In this document: piece by piece, positions 8,728 through 17,644 of the stretch
Numbering within the stretch: the first letter of the stretch is position 1
Layout: every line of letters starts with the position of its first letter
Source: CAVVAY01 sp963746465
GTDB lineage: Bacteria > Actinomycetota > Actinomycetes > JACCUZ01
DNA: 64,000 nt
Direction of reading: 5' to 3'
Assembly (NCBI GenBank): GCA_963746465.1
Contig: CAVVAY010000005.1
Location: 310,001-374,000 of the forward strand
Program-made: the position numbers and the translations under genes
The notes under the pieces: generated by a model
The model's database searches: none
The model's input: only the letters and a program-made list of their open reading frames with translations
What the model was told of the DNA's origin: nothing

Positions 8728-10892
8728 TCGTCGGCGCCGACCAGCGCACGCTCGGGCTGACGGGGTTCCGGGATCGCGGCGTGCGGCTGCACCCGCACCG
8801 CCTTCGCGGCCCAGGACGGCAGCCACCAGTTCCACCGGCCGAACAACGACACCAGCGCCGGCACCAGCAGGGCCCGCACGATGGTGGCGTCCAGCAGGAT
8901 GCCGATGCCCAGAGCGGTCGCGAACACCTTGATGTCGGTGCCGGGCGACGATGCCAGGGCGAGGAATGACAGGAACAGGATCATCGCGGCGCCGGTGACG
9001 AGGCGTCCGGTGCGGGCCAGACCGGCGACGACCGCCTGGTTGGTGTCGCCGGACTTGTCGTACTCCTCGCGCATCCGGGCCAGGATGAACACCTCGTAGT
9101 CCATCGAGAGCCCGAACAGGAACGCGAAGATCAGGACGGGCAGCCAGAACGTGACCGCGCCGGTCGGAGCGATGCCGAAGACCTGCTCCGAGCCGTGACC
9201 GTTCTGCCAGAACAAGACGGTCGCACCGAAGGTCGCAGCCACCGACACGACGTTGAGCAGCACGGCCTTGATGGGCAGCAGGATCGACCGGAACGTCCGC
9301 ACCAGGAGCACGAAGGTCACCAGCGCGATCAGGCCCAGGCTGTAGGGGAACTTCTTGTAGACCGCGTTGATGTAGTCGAGCACGGTCGGGCCGACACCGG
9401 CGATGCCCACCACACCGGGGACGTCGTCGACGGCGGCACTCACCTCGTCGACGACGTGTGCCTTCGTGGAGTCGACGGTCTCCTCGGTCGGGATGACGCC
9501 GACGACCGCTGCATCGCCGGTACGCCACTGGTCGTTGTCGGGGGCGAAGGCCATCGCCACGCCCTCGACGCCACGCGCCCGGTCGGCCACGGTGTCGGCC
9601 GAGGTGGCGGAGTCGGCGCCCTTGATCAGCACCTCCATCGGCGACACGATGCCGCTCGGCACGCCGCCCTTCCGCAAGGTCTGCAGCTGCTCGTAAGCCG
9701 GACCGCCGCTGGCCAGCGAGTCGGTCTGCGCCTGGCCGATCTTGATGCCGAAGATCGGGATGATCAGCGCGCCGAGGATGACCAGCGCGGTGCCGACGGC
9801 GACCCAGCGCCAGCGCACGATCAGCCCGGCCCAGGCCGTCCACGCGCGGGACGCCCGGCCTTCGTGCCGGATCCGTGGCCAGTCCACCTTGGGGCCGATG
9901 CTGCCCAGCAGGGCCGGCAGCAGGGTGAGGATGACCGCCGTGCTGACCAGCGGGATGAGCATGCCGCCGATGCCCATGCTGCGCAGCAGCGGGACGGGGA
10001 TCACCAGCAGGGCGCACAGGCTGATGGCCACGGTGCCCGCGCTCGCCACCACGGCGTGCCCGGCGTACTCCATCGCGACCACGACGGCGTCGTGGTTGTC
10101 GCGGCCGTGCGCGCGTTCCTCGCGCCAGCGGTTGACGACGAGCAAGGAGTAGTCGACCGCGACGCCGAGGCCGACCAGCGCGATCAGGAACTGGACCACG
10201 AAGCTGATGTCGGTCACGTAGGTGCCCAGCAGCACGATCGTGAACGTCGTGAGGATCGAGACCGCGGCGATGAGCAGCGGCATCAGGGCGAGGAACGACG
10301 CGAACAGGAACAGGAGCACCGCGAGAGCACCCAGCCCGCCCAGCAACGTCTCGGCCAGCAGGCTCGGCGCCTCAGGGTCCTCGGTGCCCTGGGCGAGCAG
10401 GTTGTAGCCGGTGATGCCGAAGTCGAACCCGGTGTCGGCGCTCGCCTTCTCCAGGATGGGCCGCATCGCGACGTCCGGTCCCACGTCGGTGAAGCTCTCG
10501 AACGGCTCGGGGTAGACCAGCGCATAGGTCGTCCGACCGTCCTCGGTGAGGAACTTCGGGTCCTGGGTGTCGGCGTAGTCGACCATCCGGGTGCCAGGGA
10601 GGGCCTTCTTGATCGCGTCGAACACCGGGTTGATCGTGTCGAGCTCGTCATCGACCGTGGTGCCCTCGGGCACCGTGACGACCGCGATGGTCGGGGGGTT
10701 GGAGCCGCCGTTGTGGAACGTGTCGAGGAGCTGGGTCTCGGTCTCGTAGCCCGGCTGACCGGGCAGCGAGAAGTCGACCACGAGCCGCTTGCCGGTCTGT
10801 CCGGCCGCGAAGACGCCGACGCCGAGCATCGCGACCCAGAACAGGACGACGAGCAGCCGGTGACGAAGGACGAAGCCGGCGAGACGAACCAT
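8724..10892 (-). CDS. MMPL-family (RND superfamily) membrane exporter
   Basis: A 722-residue protein with two repeats, each one transmembrane helix, a large extracytoplasmic domain and about five helices (for example helices near GVAVDYSLLVVNRWREE and GLSMDYEVFILARMREE, which hold the paired charged motifs of RND proton relays). In mycobacteria MMPL proteins export lipids or siderophores; the substrate here is unknown. ATG at 10892 is chosen over an upstream frame start because GGGAGA lies 6 nt before it. It lies downstream of the alpha-glucosidase on the same strand. Confidence 0.9.
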   Translation of the reverse strand: MVRLAGFVLRHRLLVVLFWVAMLGVGVFAAGQTGKRLVVDFSLPGQPGYETETQLLDTFHNGGSNPPTIAVVTVPEGTTVDDELDTINPVFDAIKKALPGTRMVDYADTQDPKFLTEDGRTTYALVYPEPFESFTDVGPDVAMRPILEKASADTGFDFGITGYNLLAQGTEDPEAPSLLAETLLGGLGALAVLLFLFASFLALMPLLIAAVSILTTFTIVLLGTYVTDISFVVQFLIALVGLGVAVDYSLLVVNRWREERAHGRDNHDAVVVAMEYAGHAVVASAGTVAISLCALLVIPVPLLRSMGIGGMLIPLVSTAVILTLLPALLGSIGPKVDWPRIRHEGRASRAWTAWAGLIVRWRWVAVGTALVILGALIIPIFGIKIGQAQTDSLASGGPAYEQLQTLRKGGVPSGIVSPMEVLIKGADSATSADTVADRARGVEGVAMAFAPDNDQWRTGDAAVVGVIPTEETVDSTKAHVVDEVSAAVDDVPGVVGIAGVGPTVLDYINAVYKKFPYSLGLIALVTFVLLVRTFRSILLPIKAVLLNVVSVAATFGATVLFWQNGHGSEQVFGIAPTGAVTFWLPVLIFAFLFGLSMDYEVFILARMREEYDKSGDTNQAVVAGLARTGRLVTGAAMILFLSFLALASSPGTDIKVFATALGIGILLDATIVRALLVPALVSLFGRWNWWLPSWAAKAVRVQPHAAIPEPRQPERALVGADD

Positions 10893-11022
10893 CACTGATC
10901 TCCCAGGGAACGAAAACGGTGCAGCGCTGACGCTAGGACAGACCGCCGACACCCGGTGAACTCGTCGCCGGATCTCGGGGAAACTTCAGGGACCGGTCGG
11001 GGTCGACCCGTGAGAAAGGTGG

Positions 11023-11053
11023 GACAGAACGATCCAAACCGGTCGTTCTTGTC
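11023..11053. other. Hairpin between alpha-glucosidase and MMPL genes
   Basis: GACAGAACGA and TCGTTCTTGTC form an imperfect inverted repeat with a 10-nt loop at the end of the alpha-glucosidase gene and 130 bp upstream of the MMPL start. It could be a weak terminator or an operator; neither is established. Confidence 0.35.
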
Positions 11054-12716
11054 AGGACAGTCGGAGCCAGACGGCGGTGTCGCTGGGCAGCCGGTCGCCG
11101 TCCAGCGGCCGGCTGGCGAGCAGCACCTCGTCGTACGCCGGGAGGTCCACCGGCTCGGAACCGAGGTTCACCACGCATCCGAGCACCGTGCCGTCGTCGG
11201 CCCGGCGACGGAAGGACAACGTGTCCGGAGCCGAGTCGGTCCACTCCAGGTCATCGCCCGGCAACGTCCGGCGCAGCCGGAGCGCCGAGCGGTACAGCTC
11301 CAGCGTCGAGCCCTCGACGCCCTCCTGGGCCTCCACCGACAGGTCGGCCCAGCCGGCCGGCTGGGGCAGCCACGGCTGGCCCGCGCCGAAGCCGAGCGAC
11401 GGGCCGGAACGGGTCCAGGGGATGGGGACCCGGCTGCCGTCGCGACCGCGCACCCGGTGGCCGGAGCGCTCCCAGATCGGGTCGGCGAGCACGTCCTCGG
11501 GCAGGTCGACGACCTCGGGCAGCCCGACCTCCTCGCCCTGGTAGACGTAGGCCGACCCGGGCAGGGCCAGCATCAGCAACGCCGCTGCCCGGGCCCGTCG
11601 CAGCCCCAGGGCAGGGTCGATCGGCGTGTCCGGGCCGACGCGCTCGTCGTCGGCGACTCCGCCGCCGGTGAAGTCCAGCCGACCGTACCGCGTGGCGTGC
11701 CGGGCGACGTCGTGGTTGGACAGCACCCAGGTCGTCGGCGCCCCCACCGAGCCGGCCGCCGCCCGGCTGCCGTCGATGGTCGTGCGCAGCGCGGAGGCGT
11801 CCCAGGCGGCGCGGACGAAGTTGAAGTTGAACGCGGTGTGCAGCTCATCCGGGCGGGTGTAGGCAGCCAGCCGCTCGGGGGAGTCGACCCAGGCCTCGGC
11901 GACGAAGGCGCGGTCGCCGTCGTAGGCGTCGCTGACCTTGCGCCAGCCGCGGTAGACCTCGTGCACCTCGTCGCGGTCCCAGAACGGGTGGTCCGGGCCA
12001 GCGTGCGGGACCAGCACCCCCTGCTCGTCCCGGCCGAGGTCGGGGAACGTCTGGTCCTTCTTCAGGGCGTTGGCGACGTCGATCCGGAAGCCGTCCACAC
12101 CACGGTCCAGCCAGAACCGCAGGATGTCCTGGAACTCCTCGACGACCTCGGGGTTCTCCCAGTCGAAGTCCGGCTGCTCGGGAGCGAACAGGTGCAGGTA
12201 CCACTCGCCGTCCGGGATCCGCGCCCAGGCGGAGCCGCCGAAGGTGGAGTCCCAGTCGGTCGGCGGCTCGGAGCCGTCCGGTCCGCGCCCCGGCCGGAAG
12301 ATGTACCGCGACCGCTCGGGGCCGCCCGGCCCGGCCGCCAGCGCGGCCTGGAACCACCTGTGCTGGTCCGAGGAGTGGTTCGGCACGATGTCGACGATGA
12401 CCCGCAGGCCCAGCTGGTGCGCGTCGCTGATCAGGCCGTCGGCGTCGCCGAGGGAACCGAACAGCGGCTCGATGTCGCGGTAGTCGGCGACGTCGTACCC
12501 GCCGTCGGCCATCGGCGACGGGTAGAACGGCGTGATCCAGATCGCGTCGACGCCGAGGTCGCGCAGGTACGGCAGCCGTGACCGGATGCCGGCCAGGTCG
12601 CCGATGCCGTCGCCGTCCCCGTCGGCGAAGCTGCGGATGTAGACCTGGTAGATGACGGCGCTGCGCCACCAGGGCACGCCGGACTGGGTGCGGTCGGCCG
12701 TCGTCTCGTCGCTCAC
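11052..12716 (-). CDS. GH13 alpha-glucosidase (oligo-1,6-/trehalose-type)
   Basis: A 554-residue cytoplasmic GH13 enzyme. Conserved region I is VDIVPNH (108-114). The nucleophile is D213 in GFRIDVANA, the acid/base E274 in FVAEAW, and the third carboxylate D336 in LSNHD. It opens with VIYQVYIRSFADGDGDG, as in oligo-1,6-glucosidase and alpha-glucosidase subfamilies. It should hydrolyse terminal alpha-glucosidic bonds of malto- or isomalto-oligosaccharides. The GTG at 12716 is chosen by homology to the usual start of the barrel; the longer frame to 13445 runs through the globin gene and is not real. No strong ribosome-binding site. Confidence 0.88.
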   Translation of the reverse strand: MSDETTADRTQSGVPWWRSAVIYQVYIRSFADGDGDGIGDLAGIRSRLPYLRDLGVDAIWITPFYPSPMADGGYDVADYRDIEPLFGSLGDADGLISDAHQLGLRVIVDIVPNHSSDQHRWFQAALAAGPGGPERSRYIFRPGRGPDGSEPPTDWDSTFGGSAWARIPDGEWYLHLFAPEQPDFDWENPEVVEEFQDILRFWLDRGVDGFRIDVANALKKDQTFPDLGRDEQGVLVPHAGPDHPFWDRDEVHEVYRGWRKVSDAYDGDRAFVAEAWVDSPERLAAYTRPDELHTAFNFNFVRAAWDASALRTTIDGSRAAAGSVGAPTTWVLSNHDVARHATRYGRLDFTGGGVADDERVGPDTPIDPALGLRRARAAALLMLALPGSAYVYQGEEVGLPEVVDLPEDVLADPIWERSGHRVRGRDGSRVPIPWTRSGPSLGFGAGQPWLPQPAGWADLSVEAQEGVEGSTLELYRSALRLRRTLPGDDLEWTDSAPDTLSFRRRADDGTVLGCVVNLGSEPVDLPAYDEVLLASRPLDGDRLPSDTAVWLRLS

Positions 12717-12762
12717 CGGGCAGATCTTGCCGAACCTGGCGCGCGCACCGGGCAGCCGCCCG

Positions 12763-13164
12763 TCATCCGGGATGGTTGACCATGCTGTGAGCCGCCATCT
12801 CGAGGTAGTCCCAGAGCGGGACCTCGAGGCTCGGGGGCAGCTCGAGCTCGGCGATGGACTCGCGCATGTGGTGGAGCCACGCGTCCCGCTCGGCCGGCCC
12901 GACCTTGAACGGGACGTGCCGCATCCGCAGCCGCGGGTGCCCTCGCTGCTCCTGGTAGGTGCGCGGTCCGCCCCAGTACTGCACGAGGAACATCCGCAGC
13001 CGCTCCTCGGCGCCGGAGAGGTCCTCCTCCGGGTAGAGCGGGCGCAGGACCGGGTCGCCGGCGACGCCCTGGTAGAACCGGTGCACCAGCCGCCGGAACG
13101 TCTCCTCGCCCCCGACCGAGTCGTAGAAGGTGGGCGCCACCTCCGGAATATCCACGTCTGCCAT
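12763..13164 (-). CDS. glbO: Group II truncated hemoglobin (GlbO type)
   Basis: A 133-residue 2-over-2 globin. The proximal histidine is H83 in RMRHVPF, and a tryptophan at the G8 position (W96 in RDAWLHHM) marks group II (TrHbO). The TFYDSVGGEETFRRLV start is characteristic. The family binds O2 and supports redox or nitrosative chemistry. Start is the ATG at 13164. It lies 46 bp upstream of the alpha-glucosidase and is divergent from osmC, so a stress-linked promoter region at 13165-13233 is plausible. Confidence 0.92.
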   Translation of the reverse strand: MADVDIPEVAPTFYDSVGGEETFRRLVHRFYQGVAGDPVLRPLYPEEDLSGAEERLRMFLVQYWGGPRTYQEQRGHPRLRMRHVPFKVGPAERDAWLHHMRESIAELELPPSLEVPLWDYLEMAAHSMVNHPG

Positions 13165-13233
13165 CGTGTCAGACGGGTAGGGGCAGCTTCGTCCCCTGTT
13201 CGCCCCTGCCGTCGGACCCAGGAAGGACTGAGC

Positions 13234-13659
13234 ATGGCCACCACCCGCACCGCCAACGCCCACTGGGAGGGCTCGCTGCTCGAGGGCAAGGGCCGCGTGT
13301 CGCTCGACTCCTCGGGGATCGGGACGTACGACGTGAGCTGGCCGGCCCGCGCCGAGGAGCCCAACGGCGTCACCAGCCCAGAAGAGCTCATCGCCGCTGC
13401 GCACTCGACCTGCTTCTCGATGTCGCTGTCGAACGAGCTGACCAAGGCCGGTCACACCGTCGAGACCGTCGACACCAAGGCCGACGTCACCTTCCAGCCC
13501 GGCAAGGGCATCACCGGCATCCACCTGACGACCCGCGCGGCCGTCCCCGGGCTGTCCGCCGAGGAGCTCGCGACCTTCGCCGAGGGTGCCAAGACCAACT
13601 GCCCGGTCAGCAAGGCCCTCACCGGCACCACCATCACCCTCGACGCATCTCTCGCCTGA
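13234..13659 (+). CDS. osmC: OsmC-family hydroperoxide reductase
   Basis: A 141-residue OsmC/Ohr-fold protein with the two redox cysteines C60 (HSTCFSMSL) and C123 (TNCPVSKAL). It reduces organic or inorganic hydroperoxides through a Cys-Cys disulfide. The order and spacing of the motifs favour OsmC over Ohr. ATG at 13234 follows AGGAAGGA. It is divergent from glbO and is followed by a large nested inverted repeat that probably ends transcription. Confidence 0.9.
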   Translation: MATTRTANAHWEGSLLEGKGRVSLDSSGIGTYDVSWPARAEEPNGVTSPEELIAAAHSTCFSMSLSNELTKAGHTVETVDTKADVTFQPGKGITGIHLTTRAAVPGLSAEELATFAEGAKTNCPVSKALTGTTITLDASLA

Positions 13660-13679
13660 CCCTCAGCCACGTCTGCAAA

Positions 13680-13761
13680 TGATCACGCTGGCGTGGTCAT
13701 TGGTTGCTGGGTGCGGTCACCACGCCGCACCCAGCAACCGGTGATCACGCTGACGTGATCA
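13680..13761. repeat. Nested inverted repeat, possible bidirectional terminator
   Basis: An 82-bp symmetrical structure. A perfect 15-bp stem (13702-13716 with 13725-13739, 8-nt loop) is flanked by two 20-bp arms, TGATCACGCTGGCGTGGTCA (13680) and TGATCACGCTGACGTGATCA (13742). The outer arms pair with each other, and each arm is itself a near-perfect or perfect palindrome. It lies between the convergent osmC and MscS genes. Confidence 0.75.
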
Positions 13762-13801
13762 ACGCGGGCAGCCTGCGGGGCAGCCTGCGGGCAGCCGGGG
13801 G

Positions 13802-14851
13802 TCAGGGTCGGTCGGGGGAGCCGGCTGGTCCCGCGGTCCCCGGGCTCCCGGTGCTCCCAGGGCTGCCCGGGCTCCCGGGGCCGCCGGGGTACTGAGGCGG
13901 CGGGACCCGGACGCCCTCGCGGTCGAAGGCTTCCTTGATGCGCTCCCGCAGCTCGCGCTGGACGCCGAAGTGCTCGTTCGGCGCGCACTTGACGACGACC
14001 CGGATCGTCACCGCGGTCCCGGTCACCGACTCCACCCCGGCGACGGTCGGCGCCTCGATGATCTTCTCCCGCCAGTCGTCCTCCTCGGCCATCGCCGTCG
14101 CGGTGTCGCCGATCAGCCGCTGCACCCGCGGGATGTCCTCGGTGTAGGCGACGGCGACGTCGACGATGCCGGTCGACCAGCCCTGGCTGTGGTTGCCCAC
14201 CTTGAGGATCTCGCCGTTGCGCACGTACCAGACCACCCCGCTGCCGTCGCGCATCCGGGTGACCCGCAGGCCCACCGCCTCGATGGTCCCGACGGTGCCC
14301 ATGCCGGTGTCGACGAGGTCGCCCACGCCGTACTGGTCCTCCAGGATCAGGAAGATGCCCGACAGGAAGTCCTTGACCAGCGACTGCGCGCCGAAGCCGA
14401 CCGCCACACCGACGATGCCCGCGCTGGCGAGCAGCGGCCCGATCGGCAGCCCGACAACGTCGAGCACCATCAGCACCGTGACGCTGGCGATCACGCCGGT
14501 GGTCACGCTGCGCAGCACCGAGGACATCGTCTCGGCGCGCTGCCTGCGCCGCTCGGAGAGCAGCGGGTTGCCCAGCAGCTTGCCGGCGTGGCCCTTGGCG
14601 AGCACGCCCGGCACAGTGCCCTCAGCGGCGCCGGCAGCGATGCGCCGGATCACCCGGTGGACGAGGAACCGCAGCAGCGCGGCGAGCAGCAGGATCAGGA
14701 CGATCGACAGCGGCTTCGCGAGCAGCCAGTCGGCGGACTCGGCGAGCCACTTGTTGTCGGTCGTGTCGTAGACCCAGTCGCAGAAGGTGCCGGTCTCCTT
14801 GTCGTCGACGCAGCTGCGCAGCCGGATCAGGTCAGGGAGGGCCGCGGTCAC
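13802..14851 (-). CDS. MscS-family mechanosensitive channel with collagen-like tail
   Basis: A 349-residue channel with three transmembrane helices: near residues 47-68, then TGVIASVTVLMVLDVVGLP, then the pore helix LLASAGIVGVAVGFGAQSLVKDF. The beta domain (QYGVGDLVDTG, GTVGTIEAVGLRVTRMRD) and alpha/beta vestibule follow. It should open on membrane tension and release osmolytes. The C-terminal 25 or so residues are Gly-X-Pro/Ser triplets (PGGPGSPGSPGSTGSPG), unusual for the family. The GTG start overlaps the stop of the upstream prolyl oligopeptidase (GTGA), so the two are translationally coupled. Confidence 0.88.
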   Translation of the reverse strand: MTAALPDLIRLRSCVDDKETGTFCDWVYDTTDNKWLAESADWLLAKPLSIVLILLLAALLRFLVHRVIRRIAAGAAEGTVPGVLAKGHAGKLLGNPLLSERRRQRAETMSSVLRSVTTGVIASVTVLMVLDVVGLPIGPLLASAGIVGVAVGFGAQSLVKDFLSGIFLILEDQYGVGDLVDTGMGTVGTIEAVGLRVTRMRDGSGVVWYVRNGEILKVGNHSQGWSTGIVDVAVAYTEDIPRVQRLIGDTATAMAEEDDWREKIIEAPTVAGVESVTGTAVTIRVVVKCAPNEHFGVQRELRERIKEAFDREGVRVPPPQYPGGPGSPGSPGSTGSPGTAGPAGSPDRP

Positions 14852-16947
14852 AGGTCGAGGGCCGTCCAGCGGGCTGCGAACGCGAGCGTGTCCGCGGTCA
14901 GCGCCACCGACCGGCTCAGCGCGCGCGCCCCGTGGCCGACGTCACCCTCGCGGCGCAGCAGCACCGGGCGTGTCCCGGTCGTCGCGTGCTGCAGTGCGGC
15001 GCACATCTTGCGGGCATGCAGCGGGTCGACCCGGGTGTCGCCGTCGAACACCGTGAACAGGACCGCCGGGTAGTCGACGCCCTCGTGCACGTGGTGGTAC
15101 GGCGAGTACGACAGCAGCCACTCGAGCTCCTCGGCGACCTCGGCGCTGCCGAACTCGTCGCTCCAGCTCGCCCCGAGCCCGAAGCGCTCGTACCGCACCA
15201 TGTCCAGCAGCGGCGCCGAGCAGATCACGGCCGCGTAGAGGTCCGGCCGCTGGGTCAGAGCAGCGCCGACCAGCAGGCCGCCGTTCGAGCCGCCGGAGAT
15301 CGCCAGCTGCGCCGGCGTCGTCCAGCCGTCGGCCACCAGTCGCTCGGCGGCCGCGTGGAAGTCGTCGAAGACGTTCTGCTTCTTCTCCCGCATCCCGTCG
15401 CGGTGCCACTGCTCGCCCTCCTCGGAGCCACCGCGCAGCTGAGCGACGGCGTAGACACCGCCGGCCTCGACCCAGGCCAGGAGTCCCGCGGAGTAGCCGG
15501 GGGTCATCGGGATGCTGAAGCCGCCGTAGCCGTACAGCACCGTCGGCCGCGGCTGGTCCGGCTCCTTGGTCGGCGAGAGCACCAGCATCCGCACCGTGGT
15601 CCCGTCGGCCGAGGTGTACTCGACCTGTCGCGCGTGGACCTCCGGCACCTCGACCGTCCCCGGCGCCGTCGCCCACAGCGACGTCTCGCCGGAGTGCGCG
15701 TCGTAGCGGTAGACCGACGCCGGCACCACGTGGTCGGTGTAGCCGAACCACGCCTCGTGGCCGCCCTCGGGCCGTTCCGCCAGACCGGTCACCGAGCCGA
15801 GCCCGGGCAACGGCACGGTGCCCTTCTTCGCACCGGTGAGCAGCGCGTGGGCGCTGATCTCGCTCATCGCGTGCCGGGTCCAGGCGCACAGCAGGGTGCC
15901 GCCGTCCTCCGGGTCGCCGCCGTCCGGGCCGGGGCCGTCCAGGATCGCCCAGCTCTCGAGCACCGCCTCGTCGTCCTCGGGCACCAGGTCGACCCAGGTG
16001 TCGTACGCCGGGTTCTCCGGCGTCGTGACCGCCAGCCGGCCGCGCGGCGCGTCCCGGTCGGTGAACACGTACACCCGGCCGTCCCGCCCGACGTGCAGCG
16101 TGGTGCTCGCGTCCACTCCTTCCTGCACGACGCGCAGGGTGGGGGACTCCAGCTGCCCGTCCGAGAGGTCGGCGAGCCAGAGGTCGTTGCGCGGTGCGGT
16201 GCCGGCCGAGGCGCCGATCACCAGCCAGCGCCCGTCCATCGAGACGGTGACGCCGTAGTAGTTCGTCTTGTCCAGCCCGGCACCGAGGATCTCGACGTCG
16301 TCGTCCGGGTCGGTGCCGACGCGATGCAGCCAGACCCGCCGGTGGTACTGGTCCTCGCCGTCGGGGATCAGGTCGGGCCGCACCTTGCGCACGTAGTAGA
16401 ACGCCTCGCCGCCCGGCATCCAGGCGACCGGCGAGTACCGCGCGCGGTCCACCGGCCCCTCGACCGACGCGCCCGTCTCGACGTCCATGACGTGCAGCAC
16501 CGACTCCTCGGTCCCGCCGGCCGAGAGCTGGTAGGCGAGCAGGTGGCCCTCCTTGGAGGGCTGCCAGGCGTCCAGCGTGGTGGCGCCGCTGGGGTCCGCC
16601 GCGACGGGGTCGACGAGCACCCGCTCGGTGCCGTCGGGGTCGACGATGAGCAGGGTGGCGTGCTCCTGGTCGGCGGTGCGACGCATGAAGAACTGCCGGT
16701 CGCCGCGCCACGCCGGCGTACCGACAGTGCCCGCCCCGAGGAGCTCCGCGACCCGTTCGGCGAGGCGGTCACGACCGGGCAGGTCGCCGTTCTGCGACCG
16801 GAGCAGGTCGTCCTGCGCGAGCGACCACGCGACCGTCTCGGGATCGTCCGGGTCCTCCAGCCAGCGGTAGGGGTCGGCGACGACGGAGCCGTGCAGGATG
16901 TCGGCGTCGTCCGACCGGCGGGCCTCGGGATAGGCGGGGCGCGTCAT
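14848..16947 (-). CDS. Prolyl oligopeptidase (S9A family)
   Basis: A 699-residue serine peptidase with an N-terminal seven-bladed propeller and a C-terminal alpha/beta-hydrolase domain. The nucleophile is in SGGSNGG, the aspartate in DGDTRVDPLHARKM and the histidine in VGHGARAL. It cleaves after proline in short peptides and lacks a signal sequence, so is cytoplasmic. The ATG at 16947 is preferred over a GTG three codons upstream because TACAGT lies 7 nt before it, suggesting a leaderless message. It is followed with 4-nt overlap by the MscS gene. Confidence 0.92.
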   Translation of the reverse strand: MTRPAYPEARRSDDADILHGSVVADPYRWLEDPDDPETVAWSLAQDDLLRSQNGDLPGRDRLAERVAELLGAGTVGTPAWRGDRQFFMRRTADQEHATLLIVDPDGTERVLVDPVAADPSGATTLDAWQPSKEGHLLAYQLSAGGTEESVLHVMDVETGASVEGPVDRARYSPVAWMPGGEAFYYVRKVRPDLIPDGEDQYHRRVWLHRVGTDPDDDVEILGAGLDKTNYYGVTVSMDGRWLVIGASAGTAPRNDLWLADLSDGQLESPTLRVVQEGVDASTTLHVGRDGRVYVFTDRDAPRGRLAVTTPENPAYDTWVDLVPEDDEAVLESWAILDGPGPDGGDPEDGGTLLCAWTRHAMSEISAHALLTGAKKGTVPLPGLGSVTGLAERPEGGHEAWFGYTDHVVPASVYRYDAHSGETSLWATAPGTVEVPEVHARQVEYTSADGTTVRMLVLSPTKEPDQPRPTVLYGYGGFSIPMTPGYSAGLLAWVEAGGVYAVAQLRGGSEEGEQWHRDGMREKKQNVFDDFHAAAERLVADGWTTPAQLAISGGSNGGLLVGAALTQRPDLYAAVICSAPLLDMVRYERFGLGASWSDEFGSAEVAEELEWLLSYSPYHHVHEGVDYPAVLFTVFDGDTRVDPLHARKMCAALQHATTGTRPVLLRREGDVGHGARALSRSVALTADTLAFAARWTALDL

Positions 16948-16954
16948 GGCCGTC

Positions 16955-16960
16955 ACTGTA
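16955..16960 (-). promoter_or_regulatory. Probable -10 box, leaderless prolyl oligopeptidase mRNA
   Basis: On the minus strand TACAGT is followed by 7 nt and then the ATG. No Shine-Dalgarno is present. The box overlaps the alternative upstream GTG, which argues against that start. Confidence 0.5.
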
Positions 16961-17061
16961 GGCGGGAGTGTCCGTGGTGGCGGTCAGCGGCTCGGCACGT
17001 CACACTGGCCGGAGCCGAACCGGCGCGAGCCACGTGCCGGTCCCCGGACCGGGAGGCGCGG

Positions 17062-17586
17062 ATGGGTCACGCTCTGGTGCTCAACGCGACGTACGAGCCG
17101 TTGTGCGTCGTGCCGGCACGGCGCGCGCTGCTCCTTGTGCTGATGCGCAAGGCGGTGGCCGTCGAGGAGTCGGACGTCGTGCTGCACAGCGTCGCCCTGC
17201 AGGTCCGCGCCCCCGCGGTGGTGCGGCTCACCCGCTACGTGCGCATCCCCTACCGCGGACCCGTCCCGCTCACCCGACGCGCTGTCTTCGCCCGCGACGG
17301 CGGCCGGTGCGTCTACTGCGGTGTGCCGGCGACGAGCATCGACCACGTGGTCCCGCGCAGCCGCGGGGGGCGCCACGAGTGGAGCAACGTCGTGTCGGCC
17401 TGCCGGCGCTGCAACCACATCAAGGCCGACCGCACGGTCGCCGACCTCGGCTGGCGGCTGCACCCGCCGCAGGAGCCCACCGGAACGGCCTGGCGCATCC
17501 TCGGCACCGGCCGGTCCGACCCGAGCTGGGCGCCCTACCTCGAGGCGTACGGCGGCCAGCGCGTCGCCGGCGTGGTCTCCGCCTGA
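17062..17586 (+). CDS. HNH endonuclease
   Basis: A 174-residue protein. The C-terminal half holds an HNH motif, with IDHVVPRSRGG, WSNVVSACRRCN and HIKADR, and two zinc-binding cysteine pairs (CVYC and CRRC). The N-terminal half (MGHALVLNATYEPLCVV) is the conserved lead of a widespread actinobacterial HNH family whose function is not established. It probably nicks or cuts DNA; there is no methyltransferase or phage partner nearby to suggest restriction. ATG at 17062 follows GGGAGG. Confidence 0.88.
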   Translation: MGHALVLNATYEPLCVVPARRALLLVLMRKAVAVEESDVVLHSVALQVRAPAVVRLTRYVRIPYRGPVPLTRRAVFARDGGRCVYCGVPATSIDHVVPRSRGGRHEWSNVVSACRRCNHIKADRTVADLGWRLHPPQEPTGTAWRILGTGRSDPSWAPYLEAYGGQRVAGVVSA

Positions 17587-17644
17587 CAGTCGCCCGAGGA
17601 CGCCGGGCAGCGCGCCGCTGCGCGTGCGGCACACTCTTGCCTCG

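Noticed and set aside
9195..10898. 567-codon plus-strand frame opposite the MMPL gene
   Set aside because: Composition is D/H/Q/R-rich without hydrophobic core; it mirrors the transporter codons.
12717..13445. Upstream extension of the alpha-glucosidase frame
   Set aside because: It overlaps glbO and osmC in other frames; the enzyme normally begins just before VIYQVYIRSF.
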